Positions 43,528 to 51,853 of a stretch of DNA of 64,000 nt are shown one piece after another (positions within the stretch are counted from its first letter, which is position 1; every line of letters begins with the position of its first letter). The position numbers and the translations under genes were made by a program. A model generated the notes under the pieces. It saw only the letters and a program-made list of their open reading frames with translations, made no database searches and was not told the DNA's origin. Source of the stretch: Catellicoccus marimammalium. Lineage in GTDB: Bacteria > Bacillota > Bacilli > Lactobacillales > Catellicoccaceae. The stretch lies in the NCBI RefSeq assembly GCF_965139335.1, contig NZ_CBCSEL010000001.1; one strand, given 5' to 3'.

Positions 43528-44273
43528 AATAGTTCCTCCAATTGTGTTTTTTCTTGAATCTCTTGACGTAGAGCTTCAGGGCAAAAATCAGTAATAATTT
43601 TTGCATCCTCCAAGGCAGAAAATGTTACAAAGGAAGAGCGATCAAATTTTGTATGATCAGTTAACACATAAGCTTGGCCACTATGTTGAATTGCAACTTT
43701 TTTAATACTTGCTTCTTCTGGATCTGGAGTCATAAAACCATCTTGCACATCAATCGCATTCGCTCCTACAAAAGCATAATCAAAGTGAAATTGTTGTAAT
43801 TGCTCAAGAGCAGTAGTATTAATAATTGCTTGTGTATTCTCTTTAATCATTCCGCCAATAATATAGGTAGGGATATGATGTTGCATTAATTGATTTGCGT
43901 GGATGATAGAATTCGTTACCACTGTAATTTCTTTTCCTGCTAGATGAGGAATCATTTGTAACGTTGTACTTCCTGCGTCTAAGAAAATGACACTTCGTGG
44001 TTTAATTTTCTTCGCTGCAACCACGCCAATTTTTAATTTTGCCTCCATTTGGAACGTCGTTTTATCACTTAACTTTTCTTCATCAATTCGACTAGAAACG
44101 AGTTGTGCTCCTCCGTGACAACGACGAAGTAATCCCAATTCTTCCATTTCTTTTAAATCTCGACGAATGGTAGAAAGAGAAGTATTTAATTCTTCTGCTA
44201 ATTCGTTAGTGCGTACAAATTGTTGTTTTTGTAGCGCTGCTAAAATTTGATTTTGTCTTTCAATTGTAAGCAT
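43524..44273 (-). CDS. fruR: DeoR-family repressor of the fructose operon
   Basis: Transcription regulator, 249 residues. N-terminal winged helix (about 1-57): LAALQKQQFVRTNELAEEL and STIRRDLKEMEELGLL, the DeoR signature. The C-terminal sugar-phosphate sensor domain has SVIFLDAGSTT and FVGANAID. It is first in the operon with fruK and fruA and likely represses it until fructose-1-phosphate accumulates. The start MLTIERQ at 44273 is preferred to the ATG six bases earlier because GAAAGGAAG is then correctly placed. Confidence 0.93.
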   Translation of the reverse strand: MLTIERQNQILAALQKQQFVRTNELAEELNTSLSTIRRDLKEMEELGLLRRCHGGAQLVSSRIDEEKLSDKTTFQMEAKLKIGVVAAKKIKPRSVIFLDAGSTTLQMIPHLAGKEITVVTNSIIHANQLMQHHIPTYIIGGMIKENTQAIINTTALEQLQQFHFDYAFVGANAIDVQDGFMTPDPEEASIKKVAIQHSGQAYVLTDHTKFDRSSFVTFSALEDAKIITDFCPEALRQEIQEKTQLEELL

Positions 44274-44311
44274 TTTCATCTTCCTTTCGTTCTTATCTTA
44301 TCATAGAGAAA

Positions 44312-44372
44312 ATTCAAAATCAATCACAAAAATGCAAAAAATATATAAAAACAATCAAAATAAATCAAAAAA
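44312..44372 (-). promoter_or_regulatory. Candidate FruR operator repeats upstream of fruR
   Basis: Two similar boxes, on the minus strand TTTTTGTGATTGATTTTGAAT-like (44312-44332) and TTTTTTGATTTATTTTGATT-like (44351-44372), are built from repeated GATT(T/G)ATTTTGA units. Direct repeats of this type are used by DeoR-family regulators. The spacing of about 40 bases between them suits looping or tandem binding. Confidence 0.35.
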
Positions 44373-44530
44373 GAGCAAAAAGAGTAGAAGATAATTTTGC
44401 TTTTCTTAAAAAAATCCAATAAAATCCGTGAAAACTCAATAATTCGTTTCCCAAAAGAAGAAAAAACGTGATAAAATGAATTGTAAATAGGGGAGAGAGA
44501 ACTCTTCCACCAGTGAAAGAGGTAGCTTAT

Positions 44531-45373
44531 ATGCAAAAAGTTAAGATTGTAACAGATTCCGCAGCAACCATTGAGAAAAAATGGGTCGAGCAATTTGATA
44601 TCCATGTCATTCCTTTGACAGTGATGATTGATAATGTGGTATATGTTGATGGGGTTACGGTCCAAAGTGATGAATTTATGGATTTAATGGCTGAAAGTGA
44701 GTCTCTACCAAAGACTAGCCAGCCACCACTTGGAGAGTTTATTGAACTTTATAATGAATTAGGTCGTGACGGTAGTGCGATTATTTCCATTCATTTAGCA
44801 GAAACGTTAAGTGGTACAGTGAACTGTGCTCGTCAAGCAGCTACCATTGCGGATGCGGATGTTACGGTAATTGATTCTCATTTTATCGATCAAACACAAG
44901 CATTTTTAGCCATTCATGCCGCTAAAATGGCACAAGAAGGCGCAAGCAAAGAAGAAATTATTGAAGCGATTGAACGTCAACGTGATGAGCAAAGCTTCTT
45001 ATACTTAGGAGTGGCCAATTTACGTAACTTAGTTGAAGGTGGACGTGTAAATCGTGTTACTGGTTTCTTATCTAGCTTTTTAAACATTCGTATTACTTTA
45101 CAAATGAAAGATTCTAATTTAGAAGTAATGGGCAAAGGTCGTGGTGAAAAATTCTTTTTACGTTGGTTAAATAAATTTAAAGAAGATCTACGTACAAAAG
45201 AAGTGACACAAATTGGTATTTCTCATGCTGGAGATTTAGAATTAGCCAACAAAATTCATGCTGAAATGCAAGAGATGTATCCTGATATGTACATCCCTGT
45301 ATTGCAAACTACACCAATTGTAGCGACACATACAGGACAAGGTGCGTTTGCGATTATGTACTGTACAAAATAA
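44531..45373 (+). CDS. DegV-family fatty-acid-binding protein
   Basis: A 281-residue cytoplasmic protein of the DegV/FakB type, which binds a fatty acid and can present it to a fatty acid kinase (FakA). KIVTDSAATIEKKW at the start, the substrate loop KTSQPPLGEF (about 64-73), SIHLAETLSGT (about 92-102) and the RGEKFFLRW region are typical. The ATG at 44531 follows AAAGAGGT; an in-frame ATG at 44513 lacks it. No FakA gene is near. Confidence 0.92.
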   Translation: MQKVKIVTDSAATIEKKWVEQFDIHVIPLTVMIDNVVYVDGVTVQSDEFMDLMAESESLPKTSQPPLGEFIELYNELGRDGSAIISIHLAETLSGTVNCARQAATIADADVTVIDSHFIDQTQAFLAIHAAKMAQEGASKEEIIEAIERQRDEQSFLYLGVANLRNLVEGGRVNRVTGFLSSFLNIRITLQMKDSNLEVMGKGRGEKFFLRWLNKFKEDLRTKEVTQIGISHAGDLELANKIHAEMQEMYPDMYIPVLQTTPIVATHTGQGAFAIMYCTK

Positions 45374-45376
45374 GAA

Positions 45377-45412
45377 AAAACAACACGTTAATTCGTGTTG
45401 TTTTTTTATTCT
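45377..45412. terminator. Bidirectional terminator between DegV and RNase H-like genes
   Basis: AACACG-TTAATT-CGTGTT with A-run on the left and T-run on the right, serving both converging genes. Confidence 0.85.
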
Positions 45413-45810
45413 TTTAATCTTTTTTGTAATGCTTGGCGAGCAAGGTGGTCCGCTCCTTGGTTTTGTTTTTCTGGAATCCAAGTCAAAGAGTGGAGTGGGA
45501 ATTTTTGGAGCTGCTGTAAAGCTCCTTTTAAAAGCTTTTGAAACTCTGGTTTTTTTGTGTATTGTTTCTCAATGCTTTGCACGACAATTTTGCTATCACT
45601 ATGAATGGAAACCCATTCATTTTCCCAATGATGCTCTAAAAGAATGTTAAGTCCAGTAATTAACGCTATGAATTCTGCTTCATGGTTGGTATAATTATGA
45701 ACTAAGGGCTGACTGATTTGCAGTTGCTCTTGATCTTTAAGAATGACAATGCCGACACCACAAGGACCAGGATTTCCTTTCGTGGACGCATCTACATATA
45801 ATCTAATCAT
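45406..45810 (-). CDS. RNase HI-like protein
   Basis: A 134-residue RNase H-fold protein that would cut RNA in RNA-DNA hybrids. The catalytic acidic residues are visible: LYVDASTKGNPGP (Asp7), EAEFIALITGL (Glu), IHSDSKIVVQS (Asp) and GADHLARQA (Asp). It lacks the basic handle region of E. coli RNase HI, like the short YpeP/RnhA-like group. AAAGGAA precedes the ATG. It is divergent from an EbsA-like gene, with only 29 bases between them. Confidence 0.9.
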   Translation of the reverse strand: MIRLYVDASTKGNPGPCGVGIVILKDQEQLQISQPLVHNYTNHEAEFIALITGLNILLEHHWENEWVSIHSDSKIVVQSIEKQYTKKPEFQKLLKGALQQLQKFPLHSLTWIPEKQNQGADHLARQALQKRLKE

Positions 45811-45839
45811 AGAAATTCCTTTCGATTGGTGGGTATAGA

Positions 45840-46247
45840 ATGAAAAAGAAAGAGAAAAAAATTTTTTATTGTTTTGATCGTTATCATAACATCACTTATT
45901 GGTCTCTTACTTTATTTTTAATATGTCTTGTGGTCATTATATCATTAGAAGTAGGAAAACCAAATGTTTGGTCGATTAGCTGTGGACTTTTAGCATTTCT
46001 TTTAGTTATCATCGCTTATCGCCAACAATTACAATTCACAGACAAATCACTAAAAAAGAATTCCGTATGGCCCAAAAAAAGAAGGGACATCCCCTATACA
46101 TCAATAGAAGGAGTTCAATGGAAACAAGGAATGTGTATTATTTATTTGCAAGATAAATCCATGCTTTCTATCCATCTTTGGCCAAAAGAAAAAGAAAGAT
46201 TGATGGAATCATTTCAAGCAAAGGGAATCAAAATTGAAAATAAATAA
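45840..46247 (+). CDS. EbsA-like membrane protein
   Basis: A 135-residue protein with two adjacent membrane segments (about 20-36 and 42-60) followed by a small cytoplasmic, Trp/Lys-rich domain (about 65-135). Length, topology and position next to an RNase H-like gene resemble EbsA of enterococci, named from a cell-surface locus but without firm function. The sequence match is by eye only. It is 17 bases upstream of fhs and may be co-transcribed with it. Confidence 0.55.
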   Translation: MKKKEKKIFYCFDRYHNITYWSLTLFLICLVVIISLEVGKPNVWSISCGLLAFLLVIIAYRQQLQFTDKSLKKNSVWPKKRRDIPYTSIEGVQWKQGMCIIYLQDKSMLSIHLWPKEKERLMESFQAKGIKIENK

Positions 46248-46264
46248 AGAAAAGAGGGAAAAAG

Positions 46265-47929
46265 ATGAAGTCAGATATTGAAATTTCACAAGCAGCTACA
46301 TTATGGCCCATTACTAAAGTGGCAAAAGAAGTAGGATTAACCGAAGGACAAATTGAATGTTATGGCCATTATAAAGCCAAAATTAATGATAAAGCATGGG
46401 AAAACATGCCAACAAAAGAAGGAAAACTAATCTTAGTTACTGCTACGAATCCAACGCCAAGTGGCGAAGGAAAATCAACGGTTTCGATTGGTTTAGCTGA
46501 TGCTTTACGTTTAGAAGGGGAAAATGCAACTTTAGCGTTACGTGAACCTTCTTTAGGACCTGTAATGGGAATCAAAGGTGGAGCGACTGGTGGTGGATAT
46601 AGCCAAGTAGTACCAATGGAAGATATCAACTTGCATTTTACAGGAGATATTCATGCCATTACGACTGCCAATAATGCTTTAGCGGCTTTAATTGATAATC
46701 ATATCCAACAAGGAAATGAATTAGGAATTGATGTTCGCAAAATTTTATGGAAACGTTGTGTAGACTTAAATGACCGTGCATTACGTCACGTTGTTGTTGG
46801 CTTGGGGGGACCTATGCAAGGTGTACCACGTGAAGATGGGTTTGATATTACAGTCGCAAGTGAAATTATGGCGATTTTATGTTTAGCTACTTCTCTTTCT
46901 GATTTGAAAGAACGTTTAAGTAATATCTTAATTGGCTATAACTACAATAATGAACCTGTTTATGTACGTGACTTAAAAGTAGAAGGTGCGTTAACTGTTC
47001 TTTTGAAAGATGCCTTCCAACCAAACTTAGTACAAACTTTAGCTCATACGCCAACCTTTATTCATGGAGGTCCATTTGCGAATATTGCTCATGGATGCAA
47101 CAGTATTATGGCAACAAAAGCGGCATTACGCTTAGGAGATTATACTGTAACAGAAGCTGGTTTTGGAGCAGACCTTGGTGGAGAAAAATTCTTAGATATC
47201 GTTAGTGAACGACTAGATCACCGTCCAGAAGCTATTGTTTTAGTCAGCACTATTCGCTCTTTAAAATACAACGGTGGAGTAGCAAAAGAAGACTTAACAA
47301 AAGAAAATTTAGAAGCTTTAGAAAAAGGAAGTGCCAACCTAGCACAACATATTCAAAGTCTGACACGTTATCAAGTTCCTGTCGTTGTTGCGTTAAATCG
47401 CTTTGTTACAGACACAGAAGCTGAAATTGCTTGGGTAAAAGATTTCTGTGCTCGTCTAGGAGTAGTTGCGGTAGATACAGAAGTATGGGCAAAAGGTGGC
47501 GAAGGTGGTCGTGAGTTAGCCAAAGCAGTAATTGCAGCTTGCGAGGAAAAACATGAGTTTTCACCTTTATATACAGAAGCAGATTCTTTAGAAGAAAAAA
47601 TTCGACAAATTGTCATTCATACTTATGGCGGAAAAGATTTTGTATTAACTACAGAAGCACAAAAACAATTAGCTGAAATTAAAGCTCACGGTTGGGATCA
47701 CTTACCAATTTGTATGGCAAAAACACAATATTCCTTATCCGACCAACCAGAGAAATTAGGAGCACCAAAAGACTTTACGATTACAATTCGTTCCTTTATT
47801 CCAAAATTAGGAGCAGGATTTATTGTTGCCTTAACAGGTACAGTATTAACAATGCCAGGGTTACCAAAAAAACCAGCCGCATTAAATATGGATGTAGATG
47901 AAAATGGAAAAATTAAGGGGTTGTTTTAA
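46265..47929 (+). CDS. fhs: Formate-tetrahydrofolate ligase
   Basis: ATP-dependent enzyme making 10-formyl-tetrahydrofolate for purine and formyl-Met-tRNA synthesis. 554 residues, normal length. Key blocks: the P-loop TPSGEGKSTVSIGL (about 65-78), EPSLGPVMGIKGGATGGGYSQ (about 94-114), and NIAHGCNSI. AGAGGG precedes the ATG. lspA begins at the very next base after its stop, so the genes form an operon fhs-lspA-rluD-pyrR, possibly with the EbsA-like gene first. Confidence 0.97.
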   Translation: MKSDIEISQAATLWPITKVAKEVGLTEGQIECYGHYKAKINDKAWENMPTKEGKLILVTATNPTPSGEGKSTVSIGLADALRLEGENATLALREPSLGPVMGIKGGATGGGYSQVVPMEDINLHFTGDIHAITTANNALAALIDNHIQQGNELGIDVRKILWKRCVDLNDRALRHVVVGLGGPMQGVPREDGFDITVASEIMAILCLATSLSDLKERLSNILIGYNYNNEPVYVRDLKVEGALTVLLKDAFQPNLVQTLAHTPTFIHGGPFANIAHGCNSIMATKAALRLGDYTVTEAGFGADLGGEKFLDIVSERLDHRPEAIVLVSTIRSLKYNGGVAKEDLTKENLEALEKGSANLAQHIQSLTRYQVPVVVALNRFVTDTEAEIAWVKDFCARLGVVAVDTEVWAKGGEGGRELAKAVIAACEEKHEFSPLYTEADSLEEKIRQIVIHTYGGKDFVLTTEAQKQLAEIKAHGWDHLPICMAKTQYSLSDQPEKLGAPKDFTITIRSFIPKLGAGFIVALTGTVLTMPGLPKKPAALNMDVDENGKIKGLF

Positions 47930-48367
47930 TTGGTTATTCCATTAATGATTAGTGCCTTTGTTTTACTAGCTGATCAAGCCTTAAAATTTTGGGTTGTCCA
48001 ACATATTCCTTTAGGAGATATTGTTGGGCATAACCCTGTATTAGATTTGACGTATTTACAAAATCGAGGCGCTGCATGGAGTATTTTTCAAGGAAAAGTA
48101 GGATTTTTATTTTTAATTGCGTTTATCGCAAGTTTAGTAATCATTTATTTACTATATAAATATCGCCATCGCAGTCCATGGTTACGTATTGGTCTAGGAC
48201 TATGTTTAGGCGGAGCACTAGGGAATATGATTGATCGTATTCGTTTAGGTTATGTAGTAGATATGTTTCATTTAGAATTATTCTCTTTTCCGGTTTTTAA
48301 TATTGCAGATATTGCTTTATGTATTGGTGTGGTCTGCATTATGTTCTATTTGGTGAAAGAAGAATAA
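47930..48367 (+). CDS. lspA: Prolipoprotein signal peptidase (signal peptidase II)
   Basis: Membrane aspartyl protease removing signal peptides of lipoproteins such as the one at 18649-19266. 145 residues with four membrane segments. Catalytic motifs are present: NRGAAWS (about 44-50), GNMIDRI (Asp) and FNIADIAL (Asp). The start is TTG directly after the fhs stop, with AAGGGG nine bases upstream; no better ATG occurs before the first membrane helix. Confidence 0.95.
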   Translation: MVIPLMISAFVLLADQALKFWVVQHIPLGDIVGHNPVLDLTYLQNRGAAWSIFQGKVGFLFLIAFIASLVIIYLLYKYRHRSPWLRIGLGLCLGGALGNMIDRIRLGYVVDMFHLELFSFPVFNIADIALCIGVVCIMFYLVKEE

Positions 48368-48379
48368 GGGAGAGAAACA

Positions 48380-49285
48380 ATGACAGAAAAACAATATACG
48401 ATTACAACAGAAAAAGGACGTATCGATAAAGTATTAGCGAATCTTTTCCCAGAATATACTCGTTCCAAATTACAAACATGGGTAAAAGAAGGCATCGTGA
48501 CAGTTAATGGAAAACCAACTAAATCCAATTATAAAGTAGCTACAGGAGACCAAATTTCCTTTACGCCACAAGAGGATAAACCACTAACTGCAGAGCCACA
48601 AAATATTCCGTTAGATATTATTTATGAAGATGAAGATGTAATCGTCATTAATAAACCGCAAGGAATGGTTGTACATCCATCTCCAGGACATCCTGATGGA
48701 ACATTAGTCAATGGATTACTTTATCATACGCAATTATCAGAAATGGAAGAGGGCACAATTCGTCCAGGAATTGTCCATCGTATCGATAAAGATACTTCTG
48801 GCTTATTGATGGTAGCGAAGAATAATCAAAGTCATGAATCATTAGCGAAGCAGTTATCAGAAAAAACGAGCCATCGCCGTTATTTAGCGATTGTTCATGG
48901 AGATATTGATCATGCCAAAGGGAAAATTGATGCACCGATTGGACGTGATCCAAAAGATCGTAAAAAACAAGCAGTGATTAAAGAAGGACGTCCAGCAGTC
49001 ACTCACTTTGAAGTACTAGAGCGCTTTGGTCGTTATACTTTAATTGCTTGTCAGTTGGAAACTGGACGTACGCATCAAATTCGAGTGCATATGAATTATA
49101 TTGGACATCCTTTAGCTGGAGATCCATTGTATGGTCCAAAGAAAACTTTAGCTGGAGAAGGGCAATTTTTACATGCTCAAGAACTTGGGTTTGAACATCC
49201 AACGACGGGAGAATGGATGCAGTTTTCTGTAGAACCACCAAAATTATTCCAAGAAACATTAGAGAAATTACGTAAAGGGGAATAA
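48380..49285 (+). CDS. rluD: 23S rRNA pseudouridine synthase, RluD family
   Basis: Converts specific uridines of large-subunit rRNA to pseudouridine. 301 residues: an N-terminal S4 RNA-binding domain (about 13-75) and a catalytic domain with HRIDKDTSGLLMVAK (about 132-146), where the Asp after HRI is the nucleophile. The RTHQIRVHM motif near residue 230 is typical. AGGGAG precedes the ATG. The order lspA-rluD-pyrR is common in Firmicutes. Confidence 0.93.
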   Translation: MTEKQYTITTEKGRIDKVLANLFPEYTRSKLQTWVKEGIVTVNGKPTKSNYKVATGDQISFTPQEDKPLTAEPQNIPLDIIYEDEDVIVINKPQGMVVHPSPGHPDGTLVNGLLYHTQLSEMEEGTIRPGIVHRIDKDTSGLLMVAKNNQSHESLAKQLSEKTSHRRYLAIVHGDIDHAKGKIDAPIGRDPKDRKKQAVIKEGRPAVTHFEVLERFGRYTLIACQLETGRTHQIRVHMNYIGHPLAGDPLYGPKKTLAGEGQFLHAQELGFEHPTTGEWMQFSVEPPKLFQETLEKLRKGE

Positions 49286-49289
49286 GCAG

Positions 49290-49817
49290 ATGACAGAGAC
49301 AATGAAACAAATTATTGATGCTGAAGCTATGAAACGTATGATTACTCGTCTGTCTTATGAGATTATTGAAAAGAACAAAGGATTAGAAGATGTTGTTTTA
49401 TTAGGAATTCGTTCTCGTGGAAGTGATATTGCTTTACGCATTGCAAAACGTTTAGAAGAATTAGAAGATACGAAAGTCCCTGTCGCAAGTATTGATATTA
49501 CTGCGTACCGCGATGATAAAAAAGAAGACACTACTTATTCTAATCAAGAAGCGGTTCATTTTTCTATTACAGATAAAAAAGTTATTTTAGTAGATGATGT
49601 ATTATATACGGGTCGTACCATTCGTGCAGCCTTAGATGCAGTAATGGATCTAGGACGTCCACAATCTATTTCTTTAGTAGCATTAGTAGATCGCGGTCAT
49701 CGTGAATTACCTATCCGTGCTGACCATGTAGGGAAAAATATCCCGACTGCAAAATCAGAAGAAATTGTAGTCTTATTAGAAGAAACCGATGGTAAAGATG
49801 GTATTTATTTAAAATAA
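49290..49817 (+). CDS. pyrR: PyrR, pyrimidine regulator / uracil phosphoribosyltransferase
   Basis: RNA-binding attenuation regulator of pyrimidine genes that also has weak uracil phosphoribosyltransferase activity. 175 residues with the PRPP-binding motif VILVDDVLYTGRT (about 92-104) and basic residues for RNA binding. It lies four bases after rluD. Unusually, no pyrimidine biosynthesis gene and no PyrR-binding leader follow; a terminator and an inverted surface-protein gene come next, so its targets must be elsewhere. Confidence 0.95.
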   Translation: MTETMKQIIDAEAMKRMITRLSYEIIEKNKGLEDVVLLGIRSRGSDIALRIAKRLEELEDTKVPVASIDITAYRDDKKEDTTYSNQEAVHFSITDKKVILVDDVLYTGRTIRAALDAVMDLGRPQSISLVALVDRGHRELPIRADHVGKNIPTAKSEEIVVLLEETDGKDGIYLK

Positions 49818-49828
49818 ATTGCATCAAA

Positions 49829-49862
49829 AAAGAAGCTCTTCGTTAACGAAGAGCTTCTTTTA
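49829..49862. terminator. Bidirectional terminator between pyrR and LPXTG gene
   Basis: AGAAGCTCTTCGTTAACGAAGAGCTTCT is a perfect palindrome (shown in parts: AGAAGCTCTTCG / CGAAGAGCTTCT) flanked by A-run and T-run. Confidence 0.9.
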
Positions 49863-49892
49863 TTTTATCGTACTATTATTTTATCGTACTAT
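49861..49892. repeat. 16-bp perfect tandem duplication at the end of the LPXTG gene
   Basis: TATTTTATCGTACTAT occurs twice in a row (49861-49876, 49877-49892). The right copy covers the stop codon of the minus-strand surface-protein gene. Confidence 0.9.
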
Positions 49893-51607
49893 GCTTTACG
49901 ATTTTGTTTTTTATGACGATACCATAGGTAAGAAATTCCACTAGCGGCTACAAGGAAAGAAGTACCTAAAAGGACTAATTTTCTTTCTTTTTGGGCACCA
50001 GTTTGAGGTAATACATCTTTATCAAACTCTTGTACACTACCCGTATTTGGTCGAGTATTTTGGTTGACATCATCAACTGTTGTGTCGTCGATTGTTGTAT
50101 CTACTACTTCTGTATTTCCCCCTTGGCTACCGGAATGGCTACCTGTTCCATTAGGACGAGATTGAGAACTAGATCCTTGTCCTGAAGAAGGTTGACCAGA
50201 TTCACCTTGTCCTGGCGTAGTACCAGTATTTGGTTTGTTACCAGTACCTTGGCTTGGCTTATTACCACTTGGTTTATTACCTGGTTTGTTACCAGTGCCT
50301 TGACTTGGTTTATTACCTGGTTTGTTTCCAGTGCTTTGACCTGGTTTATTACCACTTGGTTTGTTACCAGTTGGTTCATCAGAGGTACCTGTAGTTCCTG
50401 TATCTCCAGAAGGGCCTGAAGTGGCAGGAGTTGAACTTGTATCTACAGGGGTAGATGAAGTTGATGAACTACTACTTGAGCTAGATGAGCTACTACTTGA
50501 ACTGGAGGAAGAACTAGAACTACTTGAACTGGATGAGCTACTGCTTGAACTACTACTTGGAGTTGTTGGTTTCGTAGCTGAAGAACTTGAACTTGAAGAA
50601 CCTTCATTTCCGGTAATACCACCAGATCCTTGGTCGGTAATTTTCAATACATAATCATCTTTAACGGTTTGGTGATTAGTAGTAACAACGACATGGTTCG
50701 TATAATTTTGTCCATTTTTCAATGAATCAGGTTTACATTGATAATAAACAATCCAATTTGTATTTGCTAAATATTTAGCTGGAACAGAAAGAGACCAACT
50801 ATTACCATTTACTTTTAACCAACCTAATTGGACTAATTTTGTATATCCCACTTGATATTGTTGGGTAGAACCTGCAGGTGTGATATATAAATGGAAAGAG
50901 CTTGGAATGAATGAGGCACCTGGTGTCGCATTTGGTGTATCATGAATAACTACATTTCCAGTTGCATTTTGTGCTGTAGCTCCTTGAATTTGCCAGTTGA
51001 TTAATCCATTTTTCCCATTATGTCCTACTTTTTCTACCATATTTGCGGTAATCGGACCAGAAGGATTTTGTCCAGGACCTGTCGTTGTACCTGGGACAAT
51101 ATGGATGATAATATATTTACCATTCACTTCAATTTTGACATCTTGTGTTTGTTGAGATGTTCCTTCTAATGCCCATTGGGCTTCTACTGAGAAAGTGAAG
51201 TGACCTGTAAATCCATTTGGTAACTTAGAAACATTATTATTAAATGTAACAACCGCTTGATTATTTTGAATATTCACGGTTGCGATATCTTTCACATCTT
51301 GACCATTTGCTGTTTTTCCGTCAATGGTAAAAGTACTTTTCACACCATATAAGCCTGCTTTATCATTGGTAGGTTGAGGAATGTTAATGGTTAACTTTGT
51401 CCCTGGTTTAACATTTCGACCTCCCGCAAAGTCCACATTTACCGTTACACGTTGTCCATCAGTGACATTTTGTGCTCCAGTTGTTATATTTGTGACTTCT
51501 ACTTGACCCTCACCTGGATTATTTGTTTGTGCTGCTGCACAAATTCCAGGAGTCAGAAAATTAAGGAAGAGCAAAAGACTTAAAAACATTGATACTATCT
51601 TTTTCAT
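49889..51607 (-). CDS. Serine-rich LPXTG-anchored surface adhesin
   Basis: Wall-anchored surface protein of 572 residues. Signal peptide about 1-27. An adhesin-like region (about 30-320) looks like two Ig-like/collagen-binding-type subdomains (VTVNVDFAGGRNVKPGT, FTGHFTFSVEAQW, NWQIQG, ITDQGSGG). A long uninterrupted serine run follows (about 350-385), then Asn-Lys-Pro-Gly repeats (STGNKPGNKPSQGTGNKPG..., about 400-465). Sortase motif LPQTG is at 533-537, followed by a membrane helix and an Arg/Lys tail. The ligand is unknown. AAAGGAGAG precedes the ATG. The low-complexity DNA is prone to length change. Confidence 0.92.
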   Translation of the reverse strand: MKKIVSMFLSLLLFLNFLTPGICAAAQTNNPGEGQVEVTNITTGAQNVTDGQRVTVNVDFAGGRNVKPGTKLTINIPQPTNDKAGLYGVKSTFTIDGKTANGQDVKDIATVNIQNNQAVVTFNNNVSKLPNGFTGHFTFSVEAQWALEGTSQQTQDVKIEVNGKYIIIHIVPGTTTGPGQNPSGPITANMVEKVGHNGKNGLINWQIQGATAQNATGNVVIHDTPNATPGASFIPSSFHLYITPAGSTQQYQVGYTKLVQLGWLKVNGNSWSLSVPAKYLANTNWIVYYQCKPDSLKNGQNYTNHVVVTTNHQTVKDDYVLKITDQGSGGITGNEGSSSSSSSATKPTTPSSSSSSSSSSSSSSSSSSSSSSSSSSSSSSSSTSSTPVDTSSTPATSGPSGDTGTTGTSDEPTGNKPSGNKPGQSTGNKPGNKPSQGTGNKPGNKPSGNKPSQGTGNKPNTGTTPGQGESGQPSSGQGSSSQSRPNGTGSHSGSQGGNTEVVDTTIDDTTVDDVNQNTRPNTGSVQEFDKDVLPQTGAQKERKLVLLGTSFLVAASGISYLWYRHKKQNRKA

Positions 51608-51853
51608 ATCAATCTCTCCTTTCGCTAAGAAATTATAGCGTTTACATATTGTTGTGTCCGATTCTAGCTCCTAGCGGCCAGTTCCTATTTTTTCTTAATC
51701 ATATGTTGAATATGAGATATTTTCATTTGTTTTGTTATTTTTTAAGGAATAAATTCTAAAAAGAAAAGACAAAAATCCAAGAAAAATAGTAGAAGGAAAG
51801 AGGAGAATTTTGCTACAATAGTAAAGAATACAAGAAGAAAAGAAGGAAAAATC

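Noticed and set aside
50361..50654. Plus-strand frame rich in Glu/Leu opposite the LPXTG gene
   Set aside because: It is only the complement of serine-codon repeats and has no ribosome site.
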